Shown one piece after another: positions 1 through 12,078 of a stretch of 64,000 bases of DNA. The translations under genes were made by a program, and so were the position numbers. Source of the stretch: Archegozetes longisetosus (lineage: Eukaryota; Arthropoda; Arachnida; Sarcoptiformes; Trhypochthoniidae); contig JAEMBT020000001.1 in NCBI GenBank assembly GCA_018873245.2, forward strand, positions 17,080,220 to 17,144,219, written 5' to 3'. Every line of letters starts with the position of its first letter. The stretch's first letter is position 1. The notes beneath the pieces were generated by a model. It did not search any database. It was not told where the DNA came from and saw nothing but the letters and a program-made list of their open reading frames with translations.

Positions 1-287
1 ATTAGATCATAGTTATGAACAAGTGTTGTATAGTAAATAAGGTTGCTCAACAATTGGTAGGAGGTTTTTTAGATAATATCAATACCAACTCAAAAACCTT
101 TCCTAAATGAAGAGATAAGATATGAACTCAGGTGAGGGGTTAATCAATTAGTATGATAACAATAATATTAAATACCTTATATTAAGATATTAAATCTGAT
201 ATTTTTATCCGAAATTATATCTAGGTTCGTACATCAAAATATATGATCTTGTGATCGGAGTATGCAGTTAAAGAAATCATTGTTAGA
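1..287. other. 5' flank of the Ig/EGF gene
   Basis: AT-rich sequence upstream of the plus-strand Ig/EGF gene. Parts of the last 60 bases recur upstream of the inverted paralogue at 13833 and beyond, so some promoter sequence was duplicated with the gene. I see no ORF, RNA gene or clear TATA box. Confidence 0.5.
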
Positions 288-3264
288 ATGGCATTCAAAT
301 TATTAATACTTTTGACCTTAATTCAGTCTTTAAAATGTCAAACAAGTTATGATGAATCAGAACTTATTGACAATCGCATAAGTTTATTATCAAATTTACC
401 GTTTAATTCTCAAATTGAAGTTATGAAAAATGTTACGTATTACTGCTATGCAAAATTTGATTGTACGAAAAGATCTTGTGGACAATTTTTACCACCCGTT
501 ATATGGTTATTACCTCGAGAATTAAGAGAATACGAGTTCTTGTATGGTATCAATTCTTCCAGAGTTCAGTTCAACAGACAATCGACTGCCTGGCTCAACA
601 ATAACTCAAGTTTTTTGATAAGAAGTGCAATGCATATAATAGATGTTGGATTAATTCATAACGGGACCTATAGCTGTAGCCATGATTCTTTAGATTCAAC
701 CATGGACTTTACTGTTAATGTCAAAGGTATTCAAATCATTTATTATTATTTAAAATGTCACTTAAGATATAAAAAAATTATTGATTTAAAATAAGTTGTT
801 CTTAATTAATGTTATCTGAAAAGTTAGAACGCAGTTGTATTTCGATTTAATCGAAACACATATTCTGTATAAAAGCACATCATTAGTGGTGACGTAAATT
901 TGCAAATTGCATATTTGTAAAAACGAAGATTTAAAGGCCTTTGCGACATAAAATCATAATTACATAAAATGAGGTATTTTAAATAATTTGATCAGTTTAT
1001 TAAAAATTTGATGAAGTTTGTACAAAATCTCTGCATATAAAACACTTAAAATCATTTCTTAGTTGTTAAACAGAGAAAATTTATCATTAGAAGAGTTGAA
1101 TAATAACTTAAAAGCAAATGATATTGGGTATTTTAAGTGTGCAACAGCAACTCAATGTGATGTTGAGAGATCCTTCAGTGAGCATAAAAATACATTGAGA
1201 ACAAGTAGACTAAAATATCCAATTTACAAGTCTTGAATATGTATATCATAGTTAAATGCAACAGGAATAATTTCTAATCGTATTAATTAAATATATTTGT
1301 ACTAGGTTAATTGTCTTTTTGTGTTCTTTCTAGTGCATATTTTAGTGCATATTTTGCAAGTTTTTAATGCATATTCGCATATTTTTGTCACCTCTACACA
1401 TTATTCGAATAATACAGGGCGTTTCTTTTAAACAGAACTTTTTTAAATTGGAATAACTTCGGAACTAATTGGAATATTTTGATAATTCTTTTTTTAAAAT
1501 AAACTTTGATTCGTGCAATTTTATTTGATATGAGTTTGAAAGTTTTCGGATGAGGGGAAGGTATTCTAATTTAAAGCCGCGCGAAGGTCCAAGTATTTCA
1601 TAGTTGCCGATAAGCTAGAAATTTTTTAACTTGTTTTTGAGAAAGATCATCAGTTGAAATTATCATCCTGAAAATTTCATCGAAATACCACAAGGGGTTG
1701 TTGCATAATTGAAAATTGAAATTTTTTGATTTTAACGTTCAAAACGCGTGCTTTTCTGGATTTTTCAATAAAAACACTTTTATCAAGTGTTTCATAATTT
1801 AATCGAATGAGACTTGCCAAATTTGATTAAAATGAGGTTTTTAGTCCAAAAATAAAACATTTACCCGATCAGAGAATCAACCTGATATTGAATCATTTAC
1901 ATAATCAAAAGGGTTTACGAGAATAACAGTTTAAAGCACCAGAGCTCCTTCAGCCATCCCAGTGCACACCACGAGGAGGCGGAGTTGGATTTTGTGCACC
2001 TCAGGCAAGTTTTTTTATCGGGGTGTCTGTGCCTACCAGCTTTTCATCACTAATTTTTGTGGAGTTTAAACCTCATTTTAATCAAATTTGGCAAGTCTCA
2101 TTCGATTAAATTATGAAACACTTGATAAAAGTGTTTTTATTGAAAAATCAAGAAAAGCACGCGTTTTGAACGTTAAAATCAAAAAATTTCAATTTTCAAT
2201 TATGTAACAACCCCTTGTGGCATTTCGATGAAATTTTCAGGATGATAATTTCAACTGATGATCTTTCTCAAAAACAAGTTAAAAAATTTCTAGCTTATCG
2301 GCAACTATGAAATACTTGGACCTTCGCGCGGCTTTAAATTAGAATAGAAAACTTTCAAACTCATATTTGCGAATCAAAGTTTATTTTTAAAAGAATTATC
2401 AAAATATTCCAATTAGTTCCGAAGTTATTCCAATTTAAAAAAGTTCTGTTTAAAAGAAACGCCCTGTAGTAACATATTCGTAGTCAAATCTCGTTAAAGT
2501 CAATATAAGTTGTAGATCTATAGTCATTCATCATATCGAAGTATTATTGTATTAATCAAAATTCAATTGTAGGTCATGACAGCGGACAAAAGTGTCATTT
2601 GAGTGATCAGTGCATAAGTTATAATTGTTATAACGAACAGTGTAAATGCAATCAACAAGATCAGGTTTTTATAAGTCAACAAAATCAATGTTTTTCAGGT
2701 AATAATTTTAAAGTTCAAAAACCTTATCAAATTCATTGAAAACATTTTGATCTTAAATCAAGCTTCAAAGTTGAACACTTCTTGTAAATATGATGAACAA
2801 TGTTCTCATAAGATACCTAAAGGCACGGCAAAGTGTATCGACAATCTTTGCAGTTGTCAAAAAGGTTATACATCAGTTACTACTCCATTAAGAGGAAAGA
2901 CGTGCTTAAAAATAGGTACAATATTTAGTTTTGAAAATTTTAAATAAAATAGTTAGTTTAATTCAATATGTTTTCATGAAAAGCTTCGTTAGAAGAATCG
3001 TGTTCTCACAGTGATCAATGTTCGATAAGTGATCGGAACTCGTATTGCTCATCTAAGAACAAATGTGAATGTAAAGATGGTTATCATGGAGTAGATGGAG
3101 AACGGACTAAAGTTTGCGGCGCTATAAAAAAATGTGATTCTTCTGAATTTGGATTCAACTCGAATATGACTCGAGGAGAATGTAATGTCAATCAATTTTG
3201 TCGGAATAATGTTTGCCTTTGTTTGCCAAATTATGTTGCGTCTGATGCCGGAACCTGCACATAA
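288..3264 (+). CDS. Secreted Ig domain plus EGF/EB-like module protein
   Basis: Four exons: 288-726, 2573-2698, 2763-2915 and 2984-3264, all joined in phase 1, giving 999 nt (332 aa). The start MAFKLLILLTLIQ is a hydrophobic signal peptide. Exon 1 holds one Ig domain (Cys in NVTYYCYAKFDC, core Trp in VIWLLP, and NGTYSCS as the YxC strand). Exons 2-4 are Cys-rich modules resembling EGF or EB repeats (for example CSHSDQCS and KCECKDGYHG). Intron 1 is about 1.85 kb because a hAT relic (884-1396) and a foldback element (1415-2466) lie in it. A near twin lies inverted at 12079-13832. This copy ends TCT-stop where the twin continues into a TM exon, and no TM exon follows, so it is predicted to be soluble. 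The role is unknown; adhesion or recognition is inference. Confidence 0.8.
884..1396 (+). mobile_element. hAT element relic with transposase C-terminus
   Basis: The ends TAGTGGTGAC and (reverse complement) TAGAGGTGAC form terminal inverted repeats (TIRs), flanked by an 8-bp TSD, CACATCAT at 876-883 and CACATTAT at 1397-1404. An 8-bp TSD with TAG-type ends is typical of hAT elements. Bases about 1135-1235 read ATQCDVERSFSEHKNTLRTS, which resembles the hAT dimerisation domain. The element lies in intron 1 of the Ig/EGF gene and is absent from the same intron of the inverted paralogue. Confidence 0.75.
1415..2466. mobile_element. Foldback MITE with about 420-bp inverted arms
   Basis: The element starts CAGGGCGTTTC and ends GAAACGCCCTG, flanked by TA at 1413-1414 and 2467-2468. 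The arms, about 1415-1840 and 2050-2466, are nearly perfect reverse complements around a GC-richer loop. TA flanks fit the Tc1/mariner-IS630 superfamily. No transposase is recognisable, so it is non-autonomous. The inverted paralogue lacks it and keeps the empty site near 13210-13230. Confidence 0.85.
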
Positions 3265-3565
3265 ATAATTTGTTGGTAAGAAACATTAATATTTATCTTA
3301 ATTGTGACATGTACTTCAAATTTAAAATAACTGTTAACTGCTTTGTAAAAATTTTGAAAATATAAACAGAGAAAAGTAACAACATAGAAATTAAAAACTG
3401 ATTTACTCTGTTCATAATATTATACTATTATTTTAATAAAAGGTTTGAATTTTAATTTTTGATTCAATTTATGGAAAAAATCTTTGGTATAAAACATGAA
3501 TAGTTTTTGAAGAGTTAACTTAGCAAATGGAACTTATACTACAACTGAGAATATCTTATAATATA
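3265..3565. other. Intergenic AT-rich stretch
   Basis: Follows the stop codon of the Ig/EGF gene. I looked for a TM exon homologous to 12079-12209 and found none. AATAAA-like motifs occur, for example near 3435, but I cannot assign the polyadenylation site. Confidence 0.4.
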
Positions 3566-4269
3566 TAGTCATGGAAAAATCTAAAGCACCAACTAAATTT
3601 GATCTAGTTCTTTGTTCTATAGTTCGATTTTGATTTCAGTGATATTGTTTGTGAGTAATCATGAAAGAATAGTTTAAAAACTTCAATAATTCATCCTGCT
3701 AATTTTTTACAACAGATATTTTGTAACTTGAAAATTACAGGTATATTTCAGGTTTTTTTCAAGTAAAGCTTTGAAAATAAGTCAATACGTATTTCAGAAA
3801 ATTTTGAAAAATTACTTATTTGATCATGGTAGTTTGTTAAATATTAATATAATCAATACAATAGAGTTAAGGCTTTAAAAACTTTAAAAATTTATAAAAT
3901 CAAGAGTTTCTGGAAAAATTAGAGTACAAATCAAACGGCGATTAAGTAGGAATTGTATTGATTACATTAATGTTTAACAAACTATCATGGTCAAATGAGT
4001 AATTTTTCAAAAATTTCCTGAAACACGAATCAACTTATTTTCTAAGCTTTACTAGATAAAACTGAAAAATATCAAATATACCATGTAGTTATTAAGTTAT
4101 AAGATATCTGTTCTAGAAAATTTATCACGATGAATATTTGAAGATTTTTAAAATTATTCCTTTCATGATTATTCACAAACAATATTTCTGAAATCCAAAT
4201 CGAACCAAAGAATAAAGAACTAGATCAAATTTACTTGGTACTTTACTTGTATTTAGATTCCATTACTGC
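3566..4269. repeat. Foldback element with about 300-bp arms
   Basis: The left arm (about 3566-3870, including AAATTTGATCTAGTTCTTTG) is the reverse complement of the right arm (about 3940-4269, including AAAGAACTAGATCAAATTT). The arms have diverged at scattered positions, which suggests an old insertion. The exact ends and TSD are unclear, so the superfamily is not assigned. Confidence 0.7.
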
Positions 4270-4578
4270 ATAAGTTAAAGTATTTAATCGCTCACATATT
4301 TAAATTTCTGTATTAAAATTAACTTTTAAAGAATCAGATATGAACAATTTGATTATTGAATCACTCAAAACTTTTACTTATTTTGAATCAAATCAAAGTA
4401 TTGTTCACTTGATATTGTAAGTGCAACTGCCTCTTTTGGATTGAGTACACTGCACTTTTCTTTTAATTTCGCACACTTATTCAAGAAAAAGAATGAGCAC
4501 AACAGGGCTTTGCATAGAATTACTTTATTGCATCTCACAAAAAATGTACATTAGACCAGCTATTCTTGAGCTGGACAC

Positions 4579-4581
<3 letters not shown>

Positions 4582-4623
<42 letters not shown>
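4582..4623. repeat. (CT)n microsatellite
   Basis: About 20 uninterrupted CT dinucleotides, trailing into CTCCCTCCTC. The flanks show no gene. Confidence 0.95.
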
Positions 4624-4626
<3 letters not shown>

Positions 4627-4841
4627 CTCAACTCAAACGTCCCTTTAAGTACGTTTGAAGTTGAGGCCAAAATCACGTGTTCATCGACCGATATTATTTG
4701 CTGATCATTGTTGCTGACCAGCTACATGATCAGCTAAAGGAACTCAAAAATCACTTATTGATGAGTGATCAGTGAGTTGTTTATACACGTATTTCTGAAT
4801 CCGAAAATAGCCCGGATTCGGAAAAACGTTTGTTTACAATT

Positions 4842-5660
4842 TTAGGCATTCTCCTGAGATGTGATCTACAAGTCATGAGTTATCTACAGTTAGAAAGTCA
4901 ACTTTAGTTGACTATAGAAAGTTATTATTAGTAATTAGGGTGACCACCTCTGGCTTGTCTCATGACGGGACAAAAACATCAAAGGGGAGACCCTTACATT
5001 TTTCTGTAGTAAAGATATCGTTTTTATTAGTCATTAAAAATACTTAGGTGTCAAATGATGCATTCTAGTATTAAAACGTTGAAAATTGTTATTCATGGTT
5101 GATTTCAAAGATGCTTTTTGTTAGAAATGGCATCTTTCATAAGTCATACAAAAGTAAGAAATGCTGGTTTATATCAGATGTCAAGTCAGAAAAAATTAAT
5201 TCAATAACTTTTTGTGTTTAAACTGGTTTCCTTAATCTCTTATCGTTTGTACAATAAATTCAACATTTGAATTTCTCAGAAATATTTTTCTAAACACATT
5301 CTTCAAAATGAAAGTTGATAAACGGGACAACTGATTGTCTCGTCGAGAGTTTTTGGTCTGACGGGATTTCTGTCTTTTATCTTTGAAAAAAATGGAACGG
5401 GTGGTCACCTTATTAGTAATACACGCGTGTAGTTTATTAGAATTATTATTATTTTGCACTCTTGTAATTTTTCTAGAAAATTTTCTAGACATGTGCAAAA
5501 TAGTATAAATATTTCTGTAAATTGTAATATGGATTTCACTAGCATATTAACATTAGCTTTAAATTTTCTACTTTTATATGCTACTAAATATGTAGATCGC
5601 ACCTTGGGGTTTATAGTCAGTGTGTAGATCACACCTCAGGAGAATGCCCAATTTTAAATT
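4842..5660. repeat. Inverted-repeat element hosting a nested hAT MITE
   Basis: TTTAGGCATTCTCCTGAG near 4842-4860 recurs inverted near 5635-5655, and the adjoining GTGATCTACA recurs inverted too. The arms are short (about 35 bp). A complete hAT-type MITE lies inside at 4936-5412. The outer boundaries are approximate. Confidence 0.55.
4936..5412. mobile_element. hAT-type MITE with 8-bp TSD
   Basis: The termini are TAGGGTGACCACC and GGTGGTCACCTTA, flanked by a perfect 8-bp duplication TTAGTAAT at 4928-4935 and 5413-5420. At 477 bp with no transposase homology it is a non-autonomous hAT MITE. Short ORFs inside it are not credible genes. Confidence 0.85.
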
Positions 5661-7777
5661 TAGAAATAGGACCTTGAGTCCTATCAATAGTTGATAACTT
5701 ATGAGTGCGAAATATTTTATGCACTCACAATATTTCTCATTAAACTTTTATTATTGAATATACTTGAAATGAATTCTATTAAAAAGCTTTATTAAAATCA
5801 AAGTATTAAGTGGAAGTGGATCATTATTCAAACATATATTGAGTCGGGAAAGCAATCAACTATATTTTGTGTAAGTGTGAAATGAATTGTACAAATACTT
5901 TTTCAGATCTTCAATTGATATAACTCTTCTAATAGCTGTTCGTAACAATACCTATTAGTAAAATGTATTTTAATTTCGTCTAAAATCATAGAAAAATTTG
6001 CAAATCATTAAATTGTGGAGACCGACTGCTTTAGAGATGTGGATTGACCAGCAGATAATAAAGGCATACAATTTTAGAACAAGTCTCAACTTTATTGATA
6101 ATATTGATACACGAAAAATAATTAAATTTTGTTTAAAATGGCGTCTAACCAAGATTGTAAAGAAAGGAGATGTGTCTCACTTAGTGATTAATCGAAGAAG
6201 AAAAGATTCAGACAAGAGTATGCCATAAATAGTGACTAATGTGTGCTTTTTTAGAAAGTGGATATAGGGCGCGAGTGTTGTAAGATCTAGACCCACATAG
6301 ACGATGTGAAATAATTACACTGTTATCAAATAAAATGAACTTTAAAATATAGCTCAGGTCTCCTCAAAATTATTTCATAAAAGTGAAGGAGAACGAAATG
6401 ATATAATTTTCAATTCTTTAGAAGTTTGATTAAGTTTTTCTTTTAGAGAAAACTTTAAATCTTTATTACACGTAAAGATCAATAGGAAAATATTTCTGCA
6501 ATTTAGTTGTGACAATGATTCTCAATGGGAATACCACTCATTCTTATATATTTGAAAACGTTTCGAAATCCAAAATTTGTTATACATCTCCCCAATCATT
6601 ATAGATATACTCTATGATTGCATAAGTGTCCCATTTGTGCGTCACGTTTACAGATACTTTTATTGATTATTTTGTAAGAAATGTCAAATATAAATCATTT
6701 GCTTAAACATTAATCGGGACTCATATATGATTTTAACAGAATTGATATTATTTTGTAGTTATATTTCACTGCAATTCACTCCGATTTGTCACTCATTTTT
6801 GATGACAACTTTGATTGCAGGTATTTTTATCCAATTACTCTACCGTTTTATGACACAGACAGTGAATTGTTTGTCACGCCATGTTTTTCGCTTTTTTTTA
6901 TTGACATAAGAAATATTATGTTGCAATTTTGGTTAAATTCGATTCTTAGAAAATCGTGCCTGTGTCTACAACAATGTTCTATAATATCAATGTGTATATC
7001 ATCCAATAAGAGCTAAAAATATAGAATACATGTATGATATAAAAGGTATGAATTTTACGTTAGTAGTAAGGAAAGTTTGGAACAAGTTTTCAACTAAAAG
7101 CATTGAATTGTTGAGATTTGAATGAAACGGAATAAACTCGACTAGACTTTTGAAAACCTGCTGTTCAATTTTCCCTACTACTCTAAGTCCATATGTAGGC
7201 CATCTCTGAAATCAATTTGACTGTACAATTCAATAATATCCTATTTGTTTCGGTTGAGTAAACTCTTGGGAACTTAGACCTAATGTCGTCCTTCTTGGTC
7301 CTAGGGTCCTAAGTATAGTATTATTTGGCTAAGAGCGTTGAGCGATTTCCAACAATAACACATTTTAAGTTTTGGGTTATGTAGTTCTTTATTAACAGCC
7401 CTAAGTCCACTGTTTTAGATCTGACTGTCGATACTCCCGAGTCTCGATCGAGTGTTTCAACTCGAGACTCAAGATTTACAACTTTAGGGCGTAACTAACA
7501 TTAGAAACAATTCAAAGTTCCTAATGTTTACTTGAAACACAACGTCACTCGGACTTAATTCTTAACGTGTTTTCTCACATTTTCCAATCAATACTATACT
7601 TATATAGTCTGACCCGGTTATTGACAACTCGAGTATAGGCAAACTCTGTTCTTAGCAAATGATTTATTAAGCGCCAAACTATCCAATAATATGTCAAAGC
7701 GTTGGGACATAGGTAAACCCGTTTATAGTCTACTTATTTTCTACTCACTGGTCAGCTTCCTATGACAGGTCAAGCTA
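5661..7777. other. Intergenic region, no supported gene
   Basis: AT-rich spacer with only short overlapping ORFs on both strands near 5970-6228 and 6727-7016; none shows a recognisable domain or credible exon structure. The stretch about 7250-7640 is somewhat richer in G and C and may be old repeat sequence. Confidence 0.4.
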
Positions 7778-8369
7778 CAGTCAAACCTCTATAATCTGAC
7801 ACGATATTTTGGTATCACCATTAGTCGATTTATGGAGGTTGTCGGTTTGTAGAAAAACCTCTTTAATTCGACATGTCGGAATAAAGAGGTATAATTTTAA
7901 GTGCGTTGATAATAAAATCTAATTATTATTATTTAGAAACTTAAAAATAACTGAAAGACCTCTCAATTAAAAAATTCATTCAAAGTGGCTTGTCAGGCTT
8001 TACATTTTTTCTTAACAACAGTGGCTTCCAACGTGCTTTTTATACTCTCAATGTTTTGAATCAGCTCAGGATGCTTTGGTTGAGGAAATATGGATAATTT
8101 ATTTACCATCAGAAATGATTTATTTAAACCAAAGAAACACATCTTGAGTGTATTAAATAGGCACCTCAGTGTCGAATTGTAGAGGTTCTAATGAATAGGA
8201 GATAACTATTGAAGGAAAAAACTATTGCCGGATTACGGAGTATGGAGGTGTCGAATTGAAGAGGTTTTTATAATACAAACTTCTACGTAAGAATTTTTCG
8301 GAAATAAGATAAAGTCGAATTTGAGATGTTGTCGTGTTATAGAGGTGTCGGTATAAGGAGGGTTGACTG
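7778..8369. mobile_element. pogo/Tigger-like MITE
   Basis: The ends CAGTCAAACCTC and GAGGGTTGACTG are flanked by TA at 7776-7777 and 8370-8371. These ends fit the pogo/Tigger group of Tc1/mariner elements. On the minus strand, bases about 8020-8095 read like a charged protein tail (KHPELIQNIESIKSTLEATV), possibly a transposase C-terminus; that reading is weak. It lies about 90 bp downstream of the LRR gene stop. Confidence 0.75.
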
Positions 8370-8457
8370 TATATTATAAGCCAATACTTCAATAACAAAT
8401 GAACCGTTAATCAAATCAGAAACAAGTTACAGTAAATTTATTCTACTTTTGAAATTT

Positions 8458-10279
8458 TTAACAATTTTTAAAGTCTTGATCTGAGAGTTGCCAAATCGAT
8501 TTTTTGTTTTGACACACTAGACCATAAAGTTTCTTTTCCATTGATCCTTTAGTTTTCATATTTTTGTCCACTAACCATTTCATACGACAATCACAAATAA
8601 AATCATTTCTATCCACGTTCATCACGTTAATCTTATCTTCATCAAAGAATGGCTCGAAAATCGATTGATTCAAATATGTTAAGCTGTTTTCTGCCAAATG
8701 AATCATTGTTGGTCTATTCATACCTACAATTAAAAACAATTTCTAAATCATTCTTTATGTCAATTTTTCTAAACACTTCTCACTTGCAATTCAATGGTAA
8801 ACATTTACTTAAGTATAAAACGCAATTCGTATTATTAATGAAAAGCAGTCATTAATTCAAGTTAGTTAAGCATCAATGTGAGAACACTTAATGCTTTCTA
8901 TACACCTATTCTTAGCTTATATTAAAAAATTAACTCAAATGTAAAGCGATGTTCATGTGAGTTACTGAATAAGATTCAGGTATTAATGAAGTATATGTAC
9001 CATTCATATTGTATTCACTTAAAACATTATCAAACCTTTGAATTTTAATTCTTTCAAAATGGACGCACTAGTATAAATAATGAATTCAATACAATTTAAT
9101 GAACAATCAAATCAAAGTGCGTTCACTTAGACTTCTTTAAGCTAGTAGATTTACTTGATTGGGATTCGACACCTGAGTTATTTTGATAAATTTGCTTAAA
9201 TAAGTCACCAACGATATTTCTCTATATTGTTGATTAAGACTTGTATCTATTTGAGTAGGTCTACTTAAGTAGGCAACGTAAATATAGCTTAAGCGTGATT
9301 TGCAATCATAATATTTCTCAGTATAAGATCAAAAACGCTGCCCTCAAAAGTTATTGGATTTTATTTTTTCAAGTAATAGATAATCTATCAACTCGTTAGT
9401 ATTAAAATCGGCCATTGTTGGTCACTAGCCAAAGAAATAATGAAAAATCTAACCTGAAAGTGATCCGACTTCGAATGAGCTTTCAGTTAGATTATTAAAT
9501 TCGAGCCATATCTCCAAAAGATCCTTAGATTTGACATCAAAGGCAAACGCATGTTTTGCTATATGTGTTATGCGATTAGAAAATAAATAAATCTCTTCAG
9601 ATTTGAGCAGAGTTTTAAATGCATTCGAAGGAATTGATGATAGTTCATTGTTCATCAACAAAATGTGGTCAACGTTCGTAACGTTTGATATGGCCTTCAA
9701 ACAAAAAACTTTTTTATAATGCTTTAAATTAGTGAGTAGCATAGAACTTAATATTAACAATATTCTTCTAAATTTGTTAAAACCAAAAAATCTAGAATTG
9801 AGAAGATAATTATCAAGCTATACCTGAAATATGTCCAGTTGATTGGGTGCGTCATTTCGAAGTGCATTATCATTGAATGCAAGAGTTCTGGCCTTCACAT
9901 TTCTTAGAGCTTTTGAACTTATTTTAGTTAAATATTTGTTACCGCTTATTGTCAGCACATTATTGTCTCCAACTGCAATCGCTGACAAGTCATTTTCTCC
10001 AATTTCAGTTATACTGGTGTTTGTTATCTCGACAAATTTAAACTTAATTTGACTTGAATTTTTTACTGCATTTTCAGTTACTTGTTTTAATGAAAAGTTT
10101 TTGTCAATGTCTGTACAAATGAGTTTTTCAGTTTCTAATTGACAAACACATGGATATATAGACTCAGGCGACGGACATTTGAACGATGCGATCGAGTTTA
10201 TCAAACTTATAGATAGTATTACAACCAATGCGTCTAAATGTTTTAAATTTTTAAACATTAATAATGAACAAACATACAC
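8458..10279 (-). CDS. Secreted leucine-rich-repeat protein
   Basis: Three exons in transcription order: 10279-9824, 9694-9454 and 8723-8458, with phases 0 and 1, totalling 963 nt (320 aa). An alternative start at 10258 (MFKNLKHLDALVVILS) would begin closer to the signal peptide. After it comes a Cys-rich N-cap (FKCPSPESIYPCVCQ), then degenerate LRRs (for example HILLMNNELSSIPSNAF and EIWLEFNNLTESSF), and a C-cap with NDFICDCRMKWLVD and a final Cys. No TM segment or GPI signal is visible, so secretion is predicted. Arthropods have many such small LRR proteins, often labelled by similarity to the luciferase-associated LRR subunit of a shrimp; that label says little about function. It lies between the inverted Ig/EGF paralogues. 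Confidence 0.85.
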
Positions 10280-12078
10280 TTAATTATTTACTTACGTTTC
10301 ATTTTGGTTTATTTTACGCATCAAGTGGTTATAAATTCTTATTCACCAACTTAACTAATGATTGATTAGTTTCCAATTTCACTTATTAAGACACCTGTTC
10401 TACTCTCAGCCTTATCTGTGTCTTACAGTTTCAGTGTTTTATGTTATCATAGATCTCAAGTCTTGTGAATTTAACCTTACAGTTAAATACTTAATGATCG
10501 GCGATTGCAACAAGATAATGTCCGCTACTATATCAACCTTCCTATGAAGCGCATCAATTTATTGCCAAATTTTATTTATAATTTGCTTTGAATACTATAA
10601 TGGATATGAAATAAGACTTTTGATAACCTCTATTTCATAACATGTTGAAAAGCATGTCATCACAACACATAACTCCTCATTTCTATCAACGGTTATTAAG
10701 TCTTTGAACGTATATTACTTCAAGTTTATAATATTTTTAATCATAAATTTTCTAGAAATAAATTGAATCTCACTAGAATTATCTAATTTTAACAATAAAA
10801 TACTATTTTATTCTTAGATTTTCTAAGACAATAACAACAGTTTTTGACAGAAGTTAAATGTGAAAACTTCAGAACAGAGTCATCACACAAAATTTTGCAC
10901 AATAACATAACAATATTATAATTTAACAAAATATGATAAGCTTTTGGATACTATTTGAATTGACCATAACAGGTTATTGAAATATATTTAAAGTAAGACT
11001 ATTTCTGCACCTTCAACTTCTCATTGATAGTTCTTGTTCATATTAAGCCAGATTTGAGTTAACCTTAAAAAGTTTAGACCTTGTCCCCGCATTATTGTCC
11101 ATAATTTGGTCTTCATTTGTTTGATCATGTAAAATCAATTTTAAATATTAGAATGTGATTTATCCAAATATAAATAAGTAATAAATTTGTAGATTACAGA
11201 TGAGTTATATTCCTACTCAAAGGATCTCTGCTGTTGGCTCTGGATTGTTGCAGACTATTTCTGTATATTAAAAGTCAGTTGTATTAGAATATCAGTCTTG
11301 GAAGTCGAAAAGTACTTCTTCTCTTATTTGAAAAACAAAAGCGCTTATAATTAGACTTTAGACTTTGCCCAACATTCGACTCAATAGAGAGTTAACCGAA
11401 TGCTTGTCACGACTTTTTAATAATTTTATAATGCCAGAGTTCAGAATATCTATCAGTATCTGGTGAACTTTTCATCTATTATGATAAAAGTTTGTGGATG
11501 ACCGTCTTCTGCACAACTTTTAGGCCACATAGTATTCATGTGCTAATATACAATATACTATTTTGCAAGTAGAGCATGAATACGATGTGACCTAAAAGTT
11601 TTGCAGAAGCTGGTCATCTACAAGCTTTTCTCATAATATATCGTTATAACAGTTCAACAAATAGTAGATATTTATTGAATTGATTAACTAGAAGAAAAAC
11701 TTTTATTTATTGCACAACTAGTCGAATGGAAATGTTTTTGAATCGAAAATTGCAAACTAATAATTTTAACGGTATTTTAATAACTGATTTTTTTTAGTTT
11801 ATTAGGATATTCAAACACTTAAATACGTTAATCAATTTTTAAAAGTATTTTATTGTTTATATGCATTCATTCTATAAGAAATGTAAACTGTGATTCGGTC
11901 TTAAACATTTGGTTTTATATAGAAGCGAGTTTTCGCTAAGAGCAAAACGAGTGAGTATTAATGTTCAATGTTTTCATATAAACCATCGGTTAAACTTTAT
12001 GATAGTTTTGAATAAGCGTTATCGTTTTGAAAAGTCAAAGAAGAAGCACATTAGGACTTGGAGTATCGATCTATAAAA
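10280..12078. other. Intergenic region with one palindromic element
   Basis: AT-rich spacer between the LRR gene and the minus-strand Ig/EGF gene. Apart from the palindrome at 11481-11634 I see no coding sequence. A short ORF at 10362-10547 has no domain or homologous context. Confidence 0.4.
11481..11634. repeat. Short palindromic MITE-like element
   Basis: Arms of about 64 bp (11481-11544 and 11569-11634) are reverse complements, with AACTTTTAGGCCACAT on the left and ATGTGACCTAAAAGTT on the right, separated by a short AT-rich loop. No clear TSD. Confidence 0.75.

Noticed and set aside
5998..6228. Possible gene of 76 codons on the plus strand, overlapped by one on the minus strand
   Set aside because: No domain, no splice context and no paralogue; expected by chance in AT-rich DNA with few stops in one frame.
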